Source of the DNA: Prevotella sp.
GTDB taxonomy: Bacteria; Bacteroidota; Bacteroidia; Bacteroidales; Bacteroidaceae
Length of the DNA stretch: 11,421 nucleotides
Direction of reading: 5' to 3'
Assembly: GCA_016283605.1 (NCBI GenBank)
Contig: JAEENF010000085.1
Location: 1 to 11,421, forward strand
Shown here piece by piece: positions 1 through 5,515 of the stretch. Position 1 is the first letter of the stretch. Each line of letters starts with the position of its first letter. The notes beneath the pieces were generated by a model. It had not been told where the DNA came from. It saw only the letters and a program-made list of their open reading frames with translations, and did not search any database. The position numbers and the translations under genes are program-made.

Positions 1-46
1 AGACTGCTACCAAGAGCAGAAGAGGTAAGAATAGTCTTTTCATCAT
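1..46 (-). CDS. N-terminal fragment of an exported protein (cut by window edge)
   Basis: Reading leftwards from 46, two adjacent ATG codons (44-46 and 41-43) open a frame of 15 complete codons with no stop, running off the left edge. It translates as MMKRLFLPLLLLVAV, which is the positively charged start and hydrophobic core of a signal peptide. A good Bacteroidetes promoter lies about 40 bp upstream (88-120) and gives a short leader, which supports a real gene. The protein should be exported or a lipoprotein, but the cleavage region and mature part are outside the window, so no function can be given. Which of the two ATGs is used cannot be decided from sequence. Confidence 0.72.
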   Translation of the reverse strand, partial: MMKRLFLPLLLLVAV

Positions 47-87
47 AAGTTGTTAATTAATTGAATAGTTGATTGTAAATGCGGGAG

Positions 88-120
88 CAAAGTTACAAAT
101 TAGTTTGCAAACCACCAAAA
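88..120 (-). promoter_or_regulatory. Bacteroidetes-type promoter for the left-edge gene
   Basis: On the minus strand the -7 element TAACTTTG (88-95, fitting TAnnTTTG) is followed by GCTCCC. A TTTTG -33 element lies at 116-120. The spacer between CAA (116) and the -7 box is exactly 20 nt, as in the other three promoters of this window. The spacer contains a 10-bp perfect palindrome GTTTGCAAAC (103-112), a possible operator. The start point would be near 82, giving a leader of about 35 nt. Confidence 0.7.
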
Positions 121-180
121 ATTATCGCATTTTTCTTTATAAGCCATTTTTACCCTGGAGAAATAGACCTACGCTTCTAA

Positions 181-218
181 AAGAAAAGCTGGCTCCCGAT
201 TGGAAGCCAGCTTTCTTT
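181..218 (-). terminator. Rho-independent terminator of the LruC-like lipoprotein gene
   Basis: A 10-bp perfect stem is formed by AAAGCTGGCT (185-194) and AGCCAGCTTT (205-214). It extends after one mismatch by two G-C pairs around a GATT loop. On the minus strand the stem is followed by TTTTCTT. It lies about 40 nt past the stop codon at 258. The T/A-rich flanks would allow function on either strand, but no plus-strand gene ends here. Confidence 0.85.
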
Positions 219-257
219 ATATCTGCAACTCGCGGAATTTGTTCCGCACGGGTTGTA

Positions 258-1661
258 TTACTCTGTTGTGAACCAACCTTCAGGAACGCTCGAACGTTCA
301 TCCATCCAGTTATTGGAAGCATCAAGAGCGATGATCATAGGAGCCTTACCCTTCTTCGGGAAGGTGATAACCATCACGTCTCCACTACCACCTCTGCCTT
401 GAACAGTTACTGAGATATTATTGGTGGAAGGATCATAACCAGATACTTCGAACTTATCAAGCTCAGCACCATAGCTAATAACGCTACCTTGCCAACCTGT
501 GTTAAGCATTTCCTGATAGTTGGGGAACTTAGCACTCTTGGTCCATGTGGTATTACCAATGGTCAGAGTGAAATCAAGCGTACCACCAGCAGCACGTACA
601 ATAGCCTCCTGAGGAAGGTTCTCGATGATCTCCTCGTGGTTGAATGTCCAGCTACCATTCGCATCGATATCGTAGAAAATCTTCTTCTTAACTCGATCTG
701 TCGTCACGTCAACAACGACATCATTGAAATCGAAGTCGTCTGTAGCACCCAGGTCTTCCATCATGTAACGCTTTGTCGTACCTACAATAACCTCGTCAAC
801 GTGCTGGATTGGAGGAGCAGGATTACCATACATCATAAATACCAGATCCTCATAGTCATAGTCACCAGACTTGTTGTCCTCACAACCGATGATAGATACC
901 GTATTACCCTCTGGTACATTGGTGGGTCGTGGGCAATCGATCAGAGCAAGCATCATCTGATCCAGAGAAGTAAGCGCTCTGGGGTTTATCGTATTTTTCT
1001 TATAGTCACTATATGAATTCCAAACCTTCAAGTAGAAGTACATATTTGCATTAACAGGCAGATTTGCGAACTCATAGGTAGGAGCCTTCACCTCAAAGGC
1101 ATTATTCATACCGGCATTGGATGTACCAGGAGAAGCCCAGTTGGTAGAAGTCTCGGACGTTCTATAGGTAATCTTTTCACCCTTCGACCAGATCAACTTA
1201 TCTTCTGTGATGCCATCTACATGCATCCACAACTGCCAGAAATAACTTGCAGTTCCCTGGAAGATAGGAACGATGGTGAAAGAATTCTGAGGAACCTGAA
1301 GGTAGAAAGGCTTACCCTTCTTGACATTATTTATACCTGCCTTCATATTCTCACTCATCCAGTCAATAGTAGCCTTCTGGATAAGAATCTGGCCTTCAGT
1401 AGCATCAGCATTATAAGAATCACCAACACGGGTCAATGCACGAGTAGTAGACACCATACTGGTAGAGGGTGTCATAGAAGAAAAGTCCCATGACTGGTTG
1501 GGATCGATAGCACCGAACTTCTTTACAAAGTTAGCTTCATACTCAGCTTTCTGCTTTTCGATAGCAGCTTCATTGTCAAAGAGGTTCTCTTTAGAACACG
1601 ATGTGAAAGCAGCGCCCATTATGGCCATACTTCCAAGCACTAATAAATTCCTTAGTTTCAT
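258..1661 (-). CDS. LruC/DUF4842-like lipoprotein
   Basis: A 467-residue exported lipoprotein. The N-terminus has a basic start, a hydrophobic core and a lipobox ending in Cys22 (AAFTSC followed by SKEN), so the mature protein should be lipid-anchored and probably periplasmic or surface exposed. Residues about 45-62 (KKFGAIDPNQSWDF) match a segment common just after the anchor in Bacteroidales surface lipoproteins. Two acidic repeats stand out: GDYDYEDLVF (266-275) and DDFDFNDVVVDV (308-319). These are characteristic of LruC/DUF4114/DUF4842-type domains, and their aspartates could bind calcium. The C-terminal half (about 290-467) fits the DUF4842 region. No enzymatic motif is visible and no role is assigned in the family; adhesion or matrix functions are only a guess. 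The gene is monocistronic, with its own promoter (1716-1746) and terminator (181-218). The ATG at 1659-1661 is the natural start, since the signal peptide begins there. Confidence 0.85.
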   Translation of the reverse strand: MKLRNLLVLGSMAIMGAAFTSCSKENLFDNEAAIEKQKAEYEANFVKKFGAIDPNQSWDFSSMTPSTSMVSTTRALTRVGDSYNADATEGQILIQKATIDWMSENMKAGINNVKKGKPFYLQVPQNSFTIVPIFQGTASYFWQLWMHVDGITEDKLIWSKGEKITYRTSETSTNWASPGTSNAGMNNAFEVKAPTYEFANLPVNANMYFYLKVWNSYSDYKKNTINPRALTSLDQMMLALIDCPRPTNVPEGNTVSIIGCEDNKSGDYDYEDLVFMMYGNPAPPIQHVDEVIVGTTKRYMMEDLGATDDFDFNDVVVDVTTDRVKKKIFYDIDANGSWTFNHEEIIENLPQEAIVRAAGGTLDFTLTIGNTTWTKSAKFPNYQEMLNTGWQGSVISYGAELDKFEVSGYDPSTNNISVTVQGRGGSGDVMVITFPKKGKAPMIIALDASNNWMDERSSVPEGWFTTE

Positions 1662-1715
1662 AATGTAGAAAAGATATTTAATAATTAAAATGATTGAACT
1701 TTCTGTTTACGGGGG

Positions 1716-1746
1716 CAAAATTAGCGACAAACTATGAGAAAACCAA
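1716..1746 (-). promoter_or_regulatory. Bacteroidetes-type promoter for the LruC-like lipoprotein
   Basis: The minus strand carries TAATTTTG (1716-1723), matching TAnnTTTG and followed by CCCCC. A TTG -33 element (1744-1746, context CTTGG) is separated by exactly 20 nt. The predicted start near 1710 gives a leader of about 48 nt to the ATG at 1661. The leader is A/T-rich with no Shine-Dalgarno sequence, as is normal in this phylum. Confidence 0.75.
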
Positions 1747-1800
1747 GAAAAATGACGTTTTGTATTAAATAATTAACATTCTTTAATAGTTGCTCGGATT

Positions 1801-1844
1801 AAAAAAATTGCAAAAATAGCACGGATTGTACATATTTTTGCAAT
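1801..1844 (-). terminator. Rho-independent terminator of the ffh-folD-TPR unit
   Basis: A 12-bp perfect inverted repeat, ATTGCAAAAATA (1807-1818) and TATTTTTGCAAT (1833-1844), encloses a 14-nt loop. On the minus strand it is followed directly by a run of seven T (1801-1807, the last base shared with the stem). It lies about 77 nt past the TPR gene stop codon. The arms also contain TAnnTTTG-like octamers on both strands, but with a 22-nt spacing to TTG. The terminator reading is preferred. Confidence 0.75.
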
Positions 1845-1920
1845 AAGATTATGATATCATCAAGACTGTGTTTGGCGAATACCAGACCCTATAATATAGA
1901 AAAGCGACTGACAGTTATAG

Positions 1921-2100
1921 TCAAGGATTATACATATCTTTACAATAAAAGGCCATAATGTCATCCAACATCCTTTTGGCTTCGACAGCAGGACTCTCTG
2001 GATCAAGTTCTATGGCCTGGATATAGCAGTTGATAGCCTCATGCCATTTCGACTCTTTCCGATAGGCATTACCCTTTTCGTACCACTCCTCTGCAGTCAT
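1921..2100 (-). CDS. Small single-TPR-motif protein (59 aa)
   Basis: A short frame from ATG (2098-2100) to TGA (1921-1923) encodes 59 residues. Residues 3-36 form one near-ideal tetratricopeptide repeat. Taking W6 as consensus position 4, G10, Y13, A22, Y26, A29 and P34 fall on consensus positions 8, 11, 20, 24, 27 and 32, and the segment ends AIELDP. A second, capping helix follows (about 36-52). No signal peptide or membrane segment is present, so it is probably a cytoplasmic protein that binds a partner through its TPR face. It follows folD by 33 nt, a gap filled by TTATGCA heptamers, and precedes a terminator, so it is probably the last gene of the ffh-folD unit. No alternative start exists: the frame has a TAA just upstream. 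The TPR match makes it very unlikely to be a chance ORF. The partner is unknown. Confidence 0.85.
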   Translation of the reverse strand: MTAEEWYEKGNAYRKESKWHEAINCYIQAIELDPESPAVEAKRMLDDIMAFYCKDMYNP

Positions 2101-2105
2101 CAGAA

Positions 2106-2133
2106 TGCATAATTAATAATGCATAATGCATAA
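2106..2133 (-). repeat. Four tandem heptamers between folD and the TPR gene
   Basis: Read on the minus strand, the 28 bases directly after the folD stop codon are TTATGCA, TTATGCA, TTATTAA, TTATGCA. Only five bases (TTCTG) then remain before the TPR start codon. Each TTATGCA unit carries an ATG. The copies at 2131 and 2110 share one reading frame that runs out of phase into the TPR gene and stops at 2069; the copy at 2124 is in phase with the TPR gene but hits TAA at once. Confidence 0.9.
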
Positions 2134-3012
2134 TTATTTGTAATACTCCTTTTTGCCTGCAGCCAAGGTATTCTTCATCAGCGAACAGATGGTCATCGGC
2201 CCTACTCCACCAGGGACAGGCGTAATGAATGAACACTTAGGTGCTACCTCATCGAACTTCACGTCGCCATTCAGACGGAAACCGCTCTTCTTAGAAGCAT
2301 CAGGAACGCGAGTAGTACCTACATCGACAATCACAGCGCCCTCCTTCACCATATCGGCTGTTACGAAATCAGGCTGTCCGATAGCGGCGATGATGATATC
2401 CGCTGCACGGCACTCTTCTTTGAGCGTCTTTGAACGCGAGTGACAGACGGTAACTGTGGCATCGCCATACTGCTTCTGCATCATCAGCTGAGCCATCGGC
2501 TTACCGACGATGTTAGAGCGACCTAAGATGACGCACTTCTTACCACTGGTCTCGATGTTGTAACGCTTCAGCAACGTGATGATACCCAGAGGCGTAGCCG
2601 AGATGAAGCAAGGCAGACCAATGGCCATACGCCCCACGTTGATGGGATGGAAACCGTCGACGTCCTTGCGATAGTCAATGGCCTCGATAATCTTCTGCTC
2701 ATCGATATGCTTGGGCAGAGGCAACTGGACGATAAAGCCGTCGACATCATCGTCTTTATTGAGCTTGTCCACACAGTCCAGAAGCTCAGCCTCTGTGATA
2801 TCCGCCTCAAAACGGATGAGCGTGCTCTTGAAACCACAGGCCTCACAAGCCAGCACCTTGTTCTTCACATACGTCTCTGAGCCGCCATCGTGACCCACGA
2901 GTACTGCTGCCAAATGGGGCTGCTTACCACCCTTGGCGATAATCTCCTTTACCTCTTCGGCAATCTCAGCCTTAATGGCCGCTGCCGTTGCCTTTCCGTC
3001 AATCAGTTGCAT
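2134..3012 (-). CDS. folD: FolD, methylenetetrahydrofolate dehydrogenase/cyclohydrolase
   Basis: Bifunctional cytoplasmic enzyme that interconverts 5,10-methylene-THF, 5,10-methenyl-THF and 10-formyl-THF, supplying one-carbon units for purine and formyl-Met synthesis. With the ATG at 3010-3012 the protein has 292 residues, starting MQLIDGKA, the usual length and start of the family. Visible family features are the YVKNK segment with Tyr48 and the catalytic Lys52, VDGFIVQLPLP, KDVDGF, the Rossmann loop GRSNIVGKPMA and the C-terminal signature TPVPGGVGPMT. A GTG four codons upstream (3022-3024) is in frame but lies inside the heptamer repeat and adds nothing conserved, so the ATG is chosen. The gene follows ffh by 32 nt and precedes the TPR gene by 33 nt, and both gaps are heptamer repeats. 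No promoter was seen between ffh and folD, so co-transcription is inferred. Confidence 0.96.
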   Translation of the reverse strand: MQLIDGKATAAAIKAEIAEEVKEIIAKGGKQPHLAAVLVGHDGGSETYVKNKVLACEACGFKSTLIRFEADITEAELLDCVDKLNKDDDVDGFIVQLPLPKHIDEQKIIEAIDYRKDVDGFHPINVGRMAIGLPCFISATPLGIITLLKRYNIETSGKKCVILGRSNIVGKPMAQLMMQKQYGDATVTVCHSRSKTLKEECRAADIIIAAIGQPDFVTADMVKEGAVIVDVGTTRVPDASKKSGFRLNGDVKFDEVAPKCSFITPVPGGVGPMTICSLMKNTLAAGKKEYYK

Positions 3013-3047
3013 CTCACTATTCACTTTTCACTATTCACTATTCACTA
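3013..3047 (-). repeat. Five tandem heptamers between ffh and folD
   Basis: On the minus strand these 35 bases are exactly five heptamers: TAGTGAA three times, AAGTGAA, then TAGTGAG. The first three bases are the ffh stop codon (TAG), and the last unit abuts the folD ATG with no base between. Each TAGTGAA unit contains overlapping TAG and TGA stop triplets. Because 7 is not a multiple of 3, successive units place stops in all frames. Confidence 0.93.
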
Positions 3048-4394
3048 AAAAGGCTTTCCGCCCTTCATTTTCATCGCTGCAGCCATCTGGGCCATCTTTG
3101 AAGAACCCATACCCGACACCATCTTCATCATCTTACGTGTCTGGTCGAACTGCTTCATCAGGCGATTCACATCCTCAATCTTCGTACCAGAACCCTTGGC
3201 AATACGCAGTTTACGACTCTGGTTGATGATGTCCGGATTAGCACGCTCCTTAGGTGTCATCGACTGAATGATAGCCTCGATACCCTTGAAGGCATTATCA
3301 TCGATATCAAGATCGCGAATCTGCTTACCTACGCCAGGAATCATCGAAGCGAGATCCTTGATGTTACCCATCTTCTTGATCTGCTGAATCTGACCCATGA
3401 AGTCGTCGAAGTCAAACTTATTCTTGCGGATCTTCTTCTCCAGGCGCTTGGCCTCTTCCTCGTCGAACTGCTGCTGCGCACGCTCTACGAGAGAGACCAC
3501 ATCACCCATACCGAGAATACGGTCAGCCATACGTTCCGGATGGAACACGTCGATGGCCTCCATCTTTTCTCCTGTACCCACAAACTTGATGGGTTTGGTG
3601 ACGACAGTACGGATAGAAAGGGCAGCACCACCGCGGGTATCACCATCGAGTTTCGTCAGGACGACACCATCGAAATCGAGACGATCGTTGAACTCCTTAG
3701 CGGTATTCACAGCATCCTGACCCGTCATCGAGTCAACCACGAAGAGGGTCTCATCAGGATTAATGGCCTGCTTCAGATTCGAGATCTCATTCATCATCTC
3801 CTCATCGACAGCCAGACGTCCGGCCGTATCGACGATGACCACAGTATAGCTCTCCTGCTTAGCCTTGCGGATAGCGTTCTGCGCTATCTCAACGACATTC
3901 TTATTGCCTTCTTCCGTATAGACATCCACGCCTACGCTCTCACCGACGACCTTCAACTGCTCGATAGCAGCAGGACGATACACGTCGCAAGCCACCAGCA
4001 GCGGCTTCTTATGCTGACGTTCCTTCAACATCTTGGCGAGTTTTCCAGAGAACGTGGTCTTACCAGAGCCCTGAAGACCTGACATCAGAATAATCGCAGG
4101 ACGGCTCTCGAGTTTCAGCTCTACAGCTTTACCGCCCATCAGTTCCGTCAGCTCGTCGTGCACGATCTTCACCATCAACTGACTGGGCTTCACAGCCGTG
4201 AGTACGTTCATACCCATTGCTTTCTGCTTCACGGTATCAGTAAAGGTCTTAGCGACCTTATAGTTGACGTCGGCATCCAACAGAGCCTTACGAACGTCCT
4301 TCAGGGTTTCGGCAACGTTAATCTCGGTGATTTTTCCTTCACCTTTCAGTATCTTAAACGATCTTTCTAACCTATCTGATAAATTCTCAAACAT
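3045..4394 (-). CDS. ffh: Ffh, signal recognition particle GTPase (SRP54)
   Basis: Protein subunit of the signal recognition particle. With 4.5S RNA it binds signal sequences of nascent inner-membrane proteins and docks with FtsY. The 449-residue length is normal. An N-terminal helical bundle (about 1-90) is followed by the GTPase (G) domain, with P-loop GLQGSGKTT (106-114), DTAGR (189-193) and TKLDGD (247-252). A methionine-rich M domain (about 305-449) contains RIAKGSG and ends in clustered Met-Met-Lys and Ala-Ala-Met segments. The start at 4394 gives the usual MFENLSDRL. The gene heads a unit with folD and the TPR gene. Its promoter (4442-4473) overlaps the terminator of the preceding operon, and the leader of about 42 nt is almost entirely ATTTGACT-like repeat. 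The TAG stop is shared with the heptamer array leading to folD. Confidence 0.98.
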   Translation of the reverse strand: MFENLSDRLERSFKILKGEGKITEINVAETLKDVRKALLDADVNYKVAKTFTDTVKQKAMGMNVLTAVKPSQLMVKIVHDELTELMGGKAVELKLESRPAIILMSGLQGSGKTTFSGKLAKMLKERQHKKPLLVACDVYRPAAIEQLKVVGESVGVDVYTEEGNKNVVEIAQNAIRKAKQESYTVVIVDTAGRLAVDEEMMNEISNLKQAINPDETLFVVDSMTGQDAVNTAKEFNDRLDFDGVVLTKLDGDTRGGAALSIRTVVTKPIKFVGTGEKMEAIDVFHPERMADRILGMGDVVSLVERAQQQFDEEEAKRLEKKIRKNKFDFDDFMGQIQQIKKMGNIKDLASMIPGVGKQIRDLDIDDNAFKGIEAIIQSMTPKERANPDIINQSRKLRIAKGSGTKIEDVNRLMKQFDQTRKMMKMVSGMGSSKMAQMAAAMKMKGGKPF

Positions 4395-4400
4395 CTTGTG

Positions 4401-4435
4401 ATTTGACTATTTGACTATTTACTATTTTACTATTT
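4401..4435 (-). repeat. Tandem 7/8-nt repeats forming the ffh 5' leader
   Basis: Plus-strand units are ATTTGACT (4401-4408), ATTTGACT (4409-4416), ATTTACT (4417-4423), ATTTTACT (4424-4431) and a partial ATTT (4432-4435). On the minus strand this is an A-rich AAATAGT series between the predicted start site (about 4436) and a point six bases before the ffh ATG. Unit length varies between 7 and 8, unlike the strict heptamers at the other junctions. Confidence 0.85.
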
Positions 4436-4441
4436 GGGGTG

Positions 4442-4473
4442 CAAAATTACAATAAAAAAACGAGACCCGCAAA
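4442..4473 (-). promoter_or_regulatory. Bacteroidetes-type promoter of the ffh unit
   Basis: The minus strand shows -7 TAATTTTG (4442-4449), followed by CACCCC. A -33 TTTG lies at 4470-4473, with the CAA at 4470 exactly 20 nt from the -7 box. The -33 element lies in the loop of the terminator hairpin of the upstream operon (4454-4491), so terminator and promoter are physically merged. The predicted start point is near 4436. Confidence 0.8.
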
Positions 4474-4491
4474 CTTTGAGCCTCGTTTTTT
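4454..4491 (-). terminator. Terminator of the glsB-like to endonuclease operon
   Basis: A 10-bp perfect stem, AAAAAACGAG (4455-4464) and CTCGTTTTTT (4482-4491), encloses a 17-nt loop. The stem starts four bases after the endonuclease stop codon (4496-4498). The A-run and T-run are part of the stem, as in many compact, potentially bidirectional terminators. The loop holds the -33 element of the ffh promoter. Confidence 0.82.
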
Positions 4492-4495
4492 ATAT

Positions 4496-5515
4496 TTATA
4501 ACGTCTTCACCACTTTACCGTCCTTCCTTCGGATGATATTCACTCCGCGTCTTTTCTTGGCCAGACGCTTACCGTCTGGCGAATAAATGACAGCTGGCTT
4601 GTCAACCGTCTTATCACCTGACTGGATGGCCGTTGGAACAGACTGATAGCTGAAGGCTTCGTTTTGCTTCTCACCCCAGATATAGTCCTCAAGTCCAGGA
4701 TAGTCGATAAACGGGTTACGGTTCCTCTGAATCTCATAGACGGCATTGTTACGATTGACTTCCTTCTCGCTCACAGGATCCTGCTTCGCCCATCTCATCA
4801 GCATCTTCAGTTGCCAATCGTTAAGTCCGGGATAGGTATTGCCGTCGAGGGTAGGACGAGAATCCGAGTAGTTGTTATACCAGTCAGGAAGCTTCTCCTC
4901 ATAACAGGTGACCATATAGAAATAAGTACGCGCAAAGTCGCCCTTATACTCATCATTGGGTTCGAAAACGGTACCAGAGTATCCTTCAACGGTACATACT
5001 CCCAATTTACTGAAGTCATTGGCGGACTTATACTTTTCTCCTTTCGTCTCGCCAAAGGGGAAGTTGCTGCGTTTGTTGTTGACGACCTTGTCTGTAGGAT
5101 ACATATGGAACAGATCGGTATACATAGGCATCACCTTACCGCCAAACCAACTGTTGGGCATCGAATGTTCACGATTATAGAACTGTCCTTCCTGATTGCC
5201 GCTGCCTGTGTCCTGATCGTCTCCGAAGGTCATCTCCCGCTTATTCGAATACATATCCCACACCTTTCCGTTAGGACGTGCATCGGTGGTTCTGAAGTGC
5301 GTCCATAATGCCTTATAGGCCACATCGCGGCTACCACCCTCTTCGCGATTGTAGATCACCTTACAGAGCGCCGTTTTCAACTCGGCTCCTTTCTTACCAT
5401 CAGCGGCCTGATAGTAGGTGCCGGAGCCGTTGGGCCCTTGCGCCCATACCTGATGACTGATGCCGCAGAAAAAGATGGCGGCAAACATCCATTGTTTACG
5501 TTGCTTCATATTCAT
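4496..5515 (-). CDS. Secreted endonuclease I family nuclease
   Basis: A 339-residue exported nuclease of the endonuclease I (Endonuclease_1, EndA-like) family. A signal peptide (residues 1-25, cleavage after VWA before QG) directs it out of the cytoplasm. The catalytic beta-beta-alpha-metal core is clear: NREHSMPNSWFGG (114-126) with general base His117, then DLFHMYPTD (134-142) and NNKRSNFPFGE (146-156), whose Asn residues are expected metal ligands. The family degrades DNA, and sometimes RNA, without sequence specificity. The last 30 residues (YSPDGKRLAKKRRGVNII and a basic end) resemble a C-terminal segment common in secreted Bacteroidales proteins, perhaps a sorting or anchoring tail. The ATG at 5513-5515 overlaps the queH stop as ATGA, implying translational coupling; a second ATG two codons on (5507-5509) is equally compatible with the signal peptide. 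It is the last gene of its operon. Confidence 0.92.
   Translation of the reverse strand: MNMKQRKQWMFAAIFFCGISHQVWAQGPNGSGTYYQAADGKKGAELKTALCKVIYNREEGGSRDVAYKALWTHFRTTDARPNGKVWDMYSNKREMTFGDDQDTGSGNQEGQFYNREHSMPNSWFGGKVMPMYTDLFHMYPTDKVVNNKRSNFPFGETKGEKYKSANDFSKLGVCTVEGYSGTVFEPNDEYKGDFARTYFYMVTCYEEKLPDWYNNYSDSRPTLDGNTYPGLNDWQLKMLMRWAKQDPVSEKEVNRNNAVYEIQRNRNPFIDYPGLEDYIWGEKQNEAFSYQSVPTAIQSGDKTVDKPAVIYSPDGKRLAKKRRGVNIIRRKDGKVVKTL

Noticed and set aside
69..413. Plus-strand frame of 114 codons covering the promoter, the terminator and the 3' end of the lipoprotein gene
   Set aside because: It crosses a minus-strand promoter and a terminator hairpin and has no recognisable protein features.
1808..1843. 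Divergent TAnnTTTG-like promoter pair in the inverted repeat 1807-1844
   Set aside because: Both strands show TATTTTTG and TTG, but with a 22-nt spacing unlike the uniform 20 nt of the four good promoters. A 12-bp stem followed by seven T after an operon is better explained as a terminator.
3013..3024. Upstream GTG start for folD at 3024
   Set aside because: The four added codons come from the heptamer repeat and are not like the family; the ATG at 3012 gives the normal FolD start and length.
3047..3065. Small hairpin (AAGGGC/GCCTTT on the minus strand) plus T's at the ffh stop codon, as a possible terminator between ffh and folD
   Set aside because: Only six pairs including one G-T, with almost no T-run left after the stem. 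It encodes the ordinary ffh C-terminus and is too weak to call.
2101..4435. CRISPR array as explanation of the short tandem repeats
   Set aside because: Units are 7-8 nt with no spacers, and no cas genes are present.
4664..5308. Open plus-strand frame of 214 codons opposite the endonuclease gene
   Set aside because: Antisense shadow of a gene with a complete catalytic core; low-complexity Ile/Leu/Val composition and no start context.
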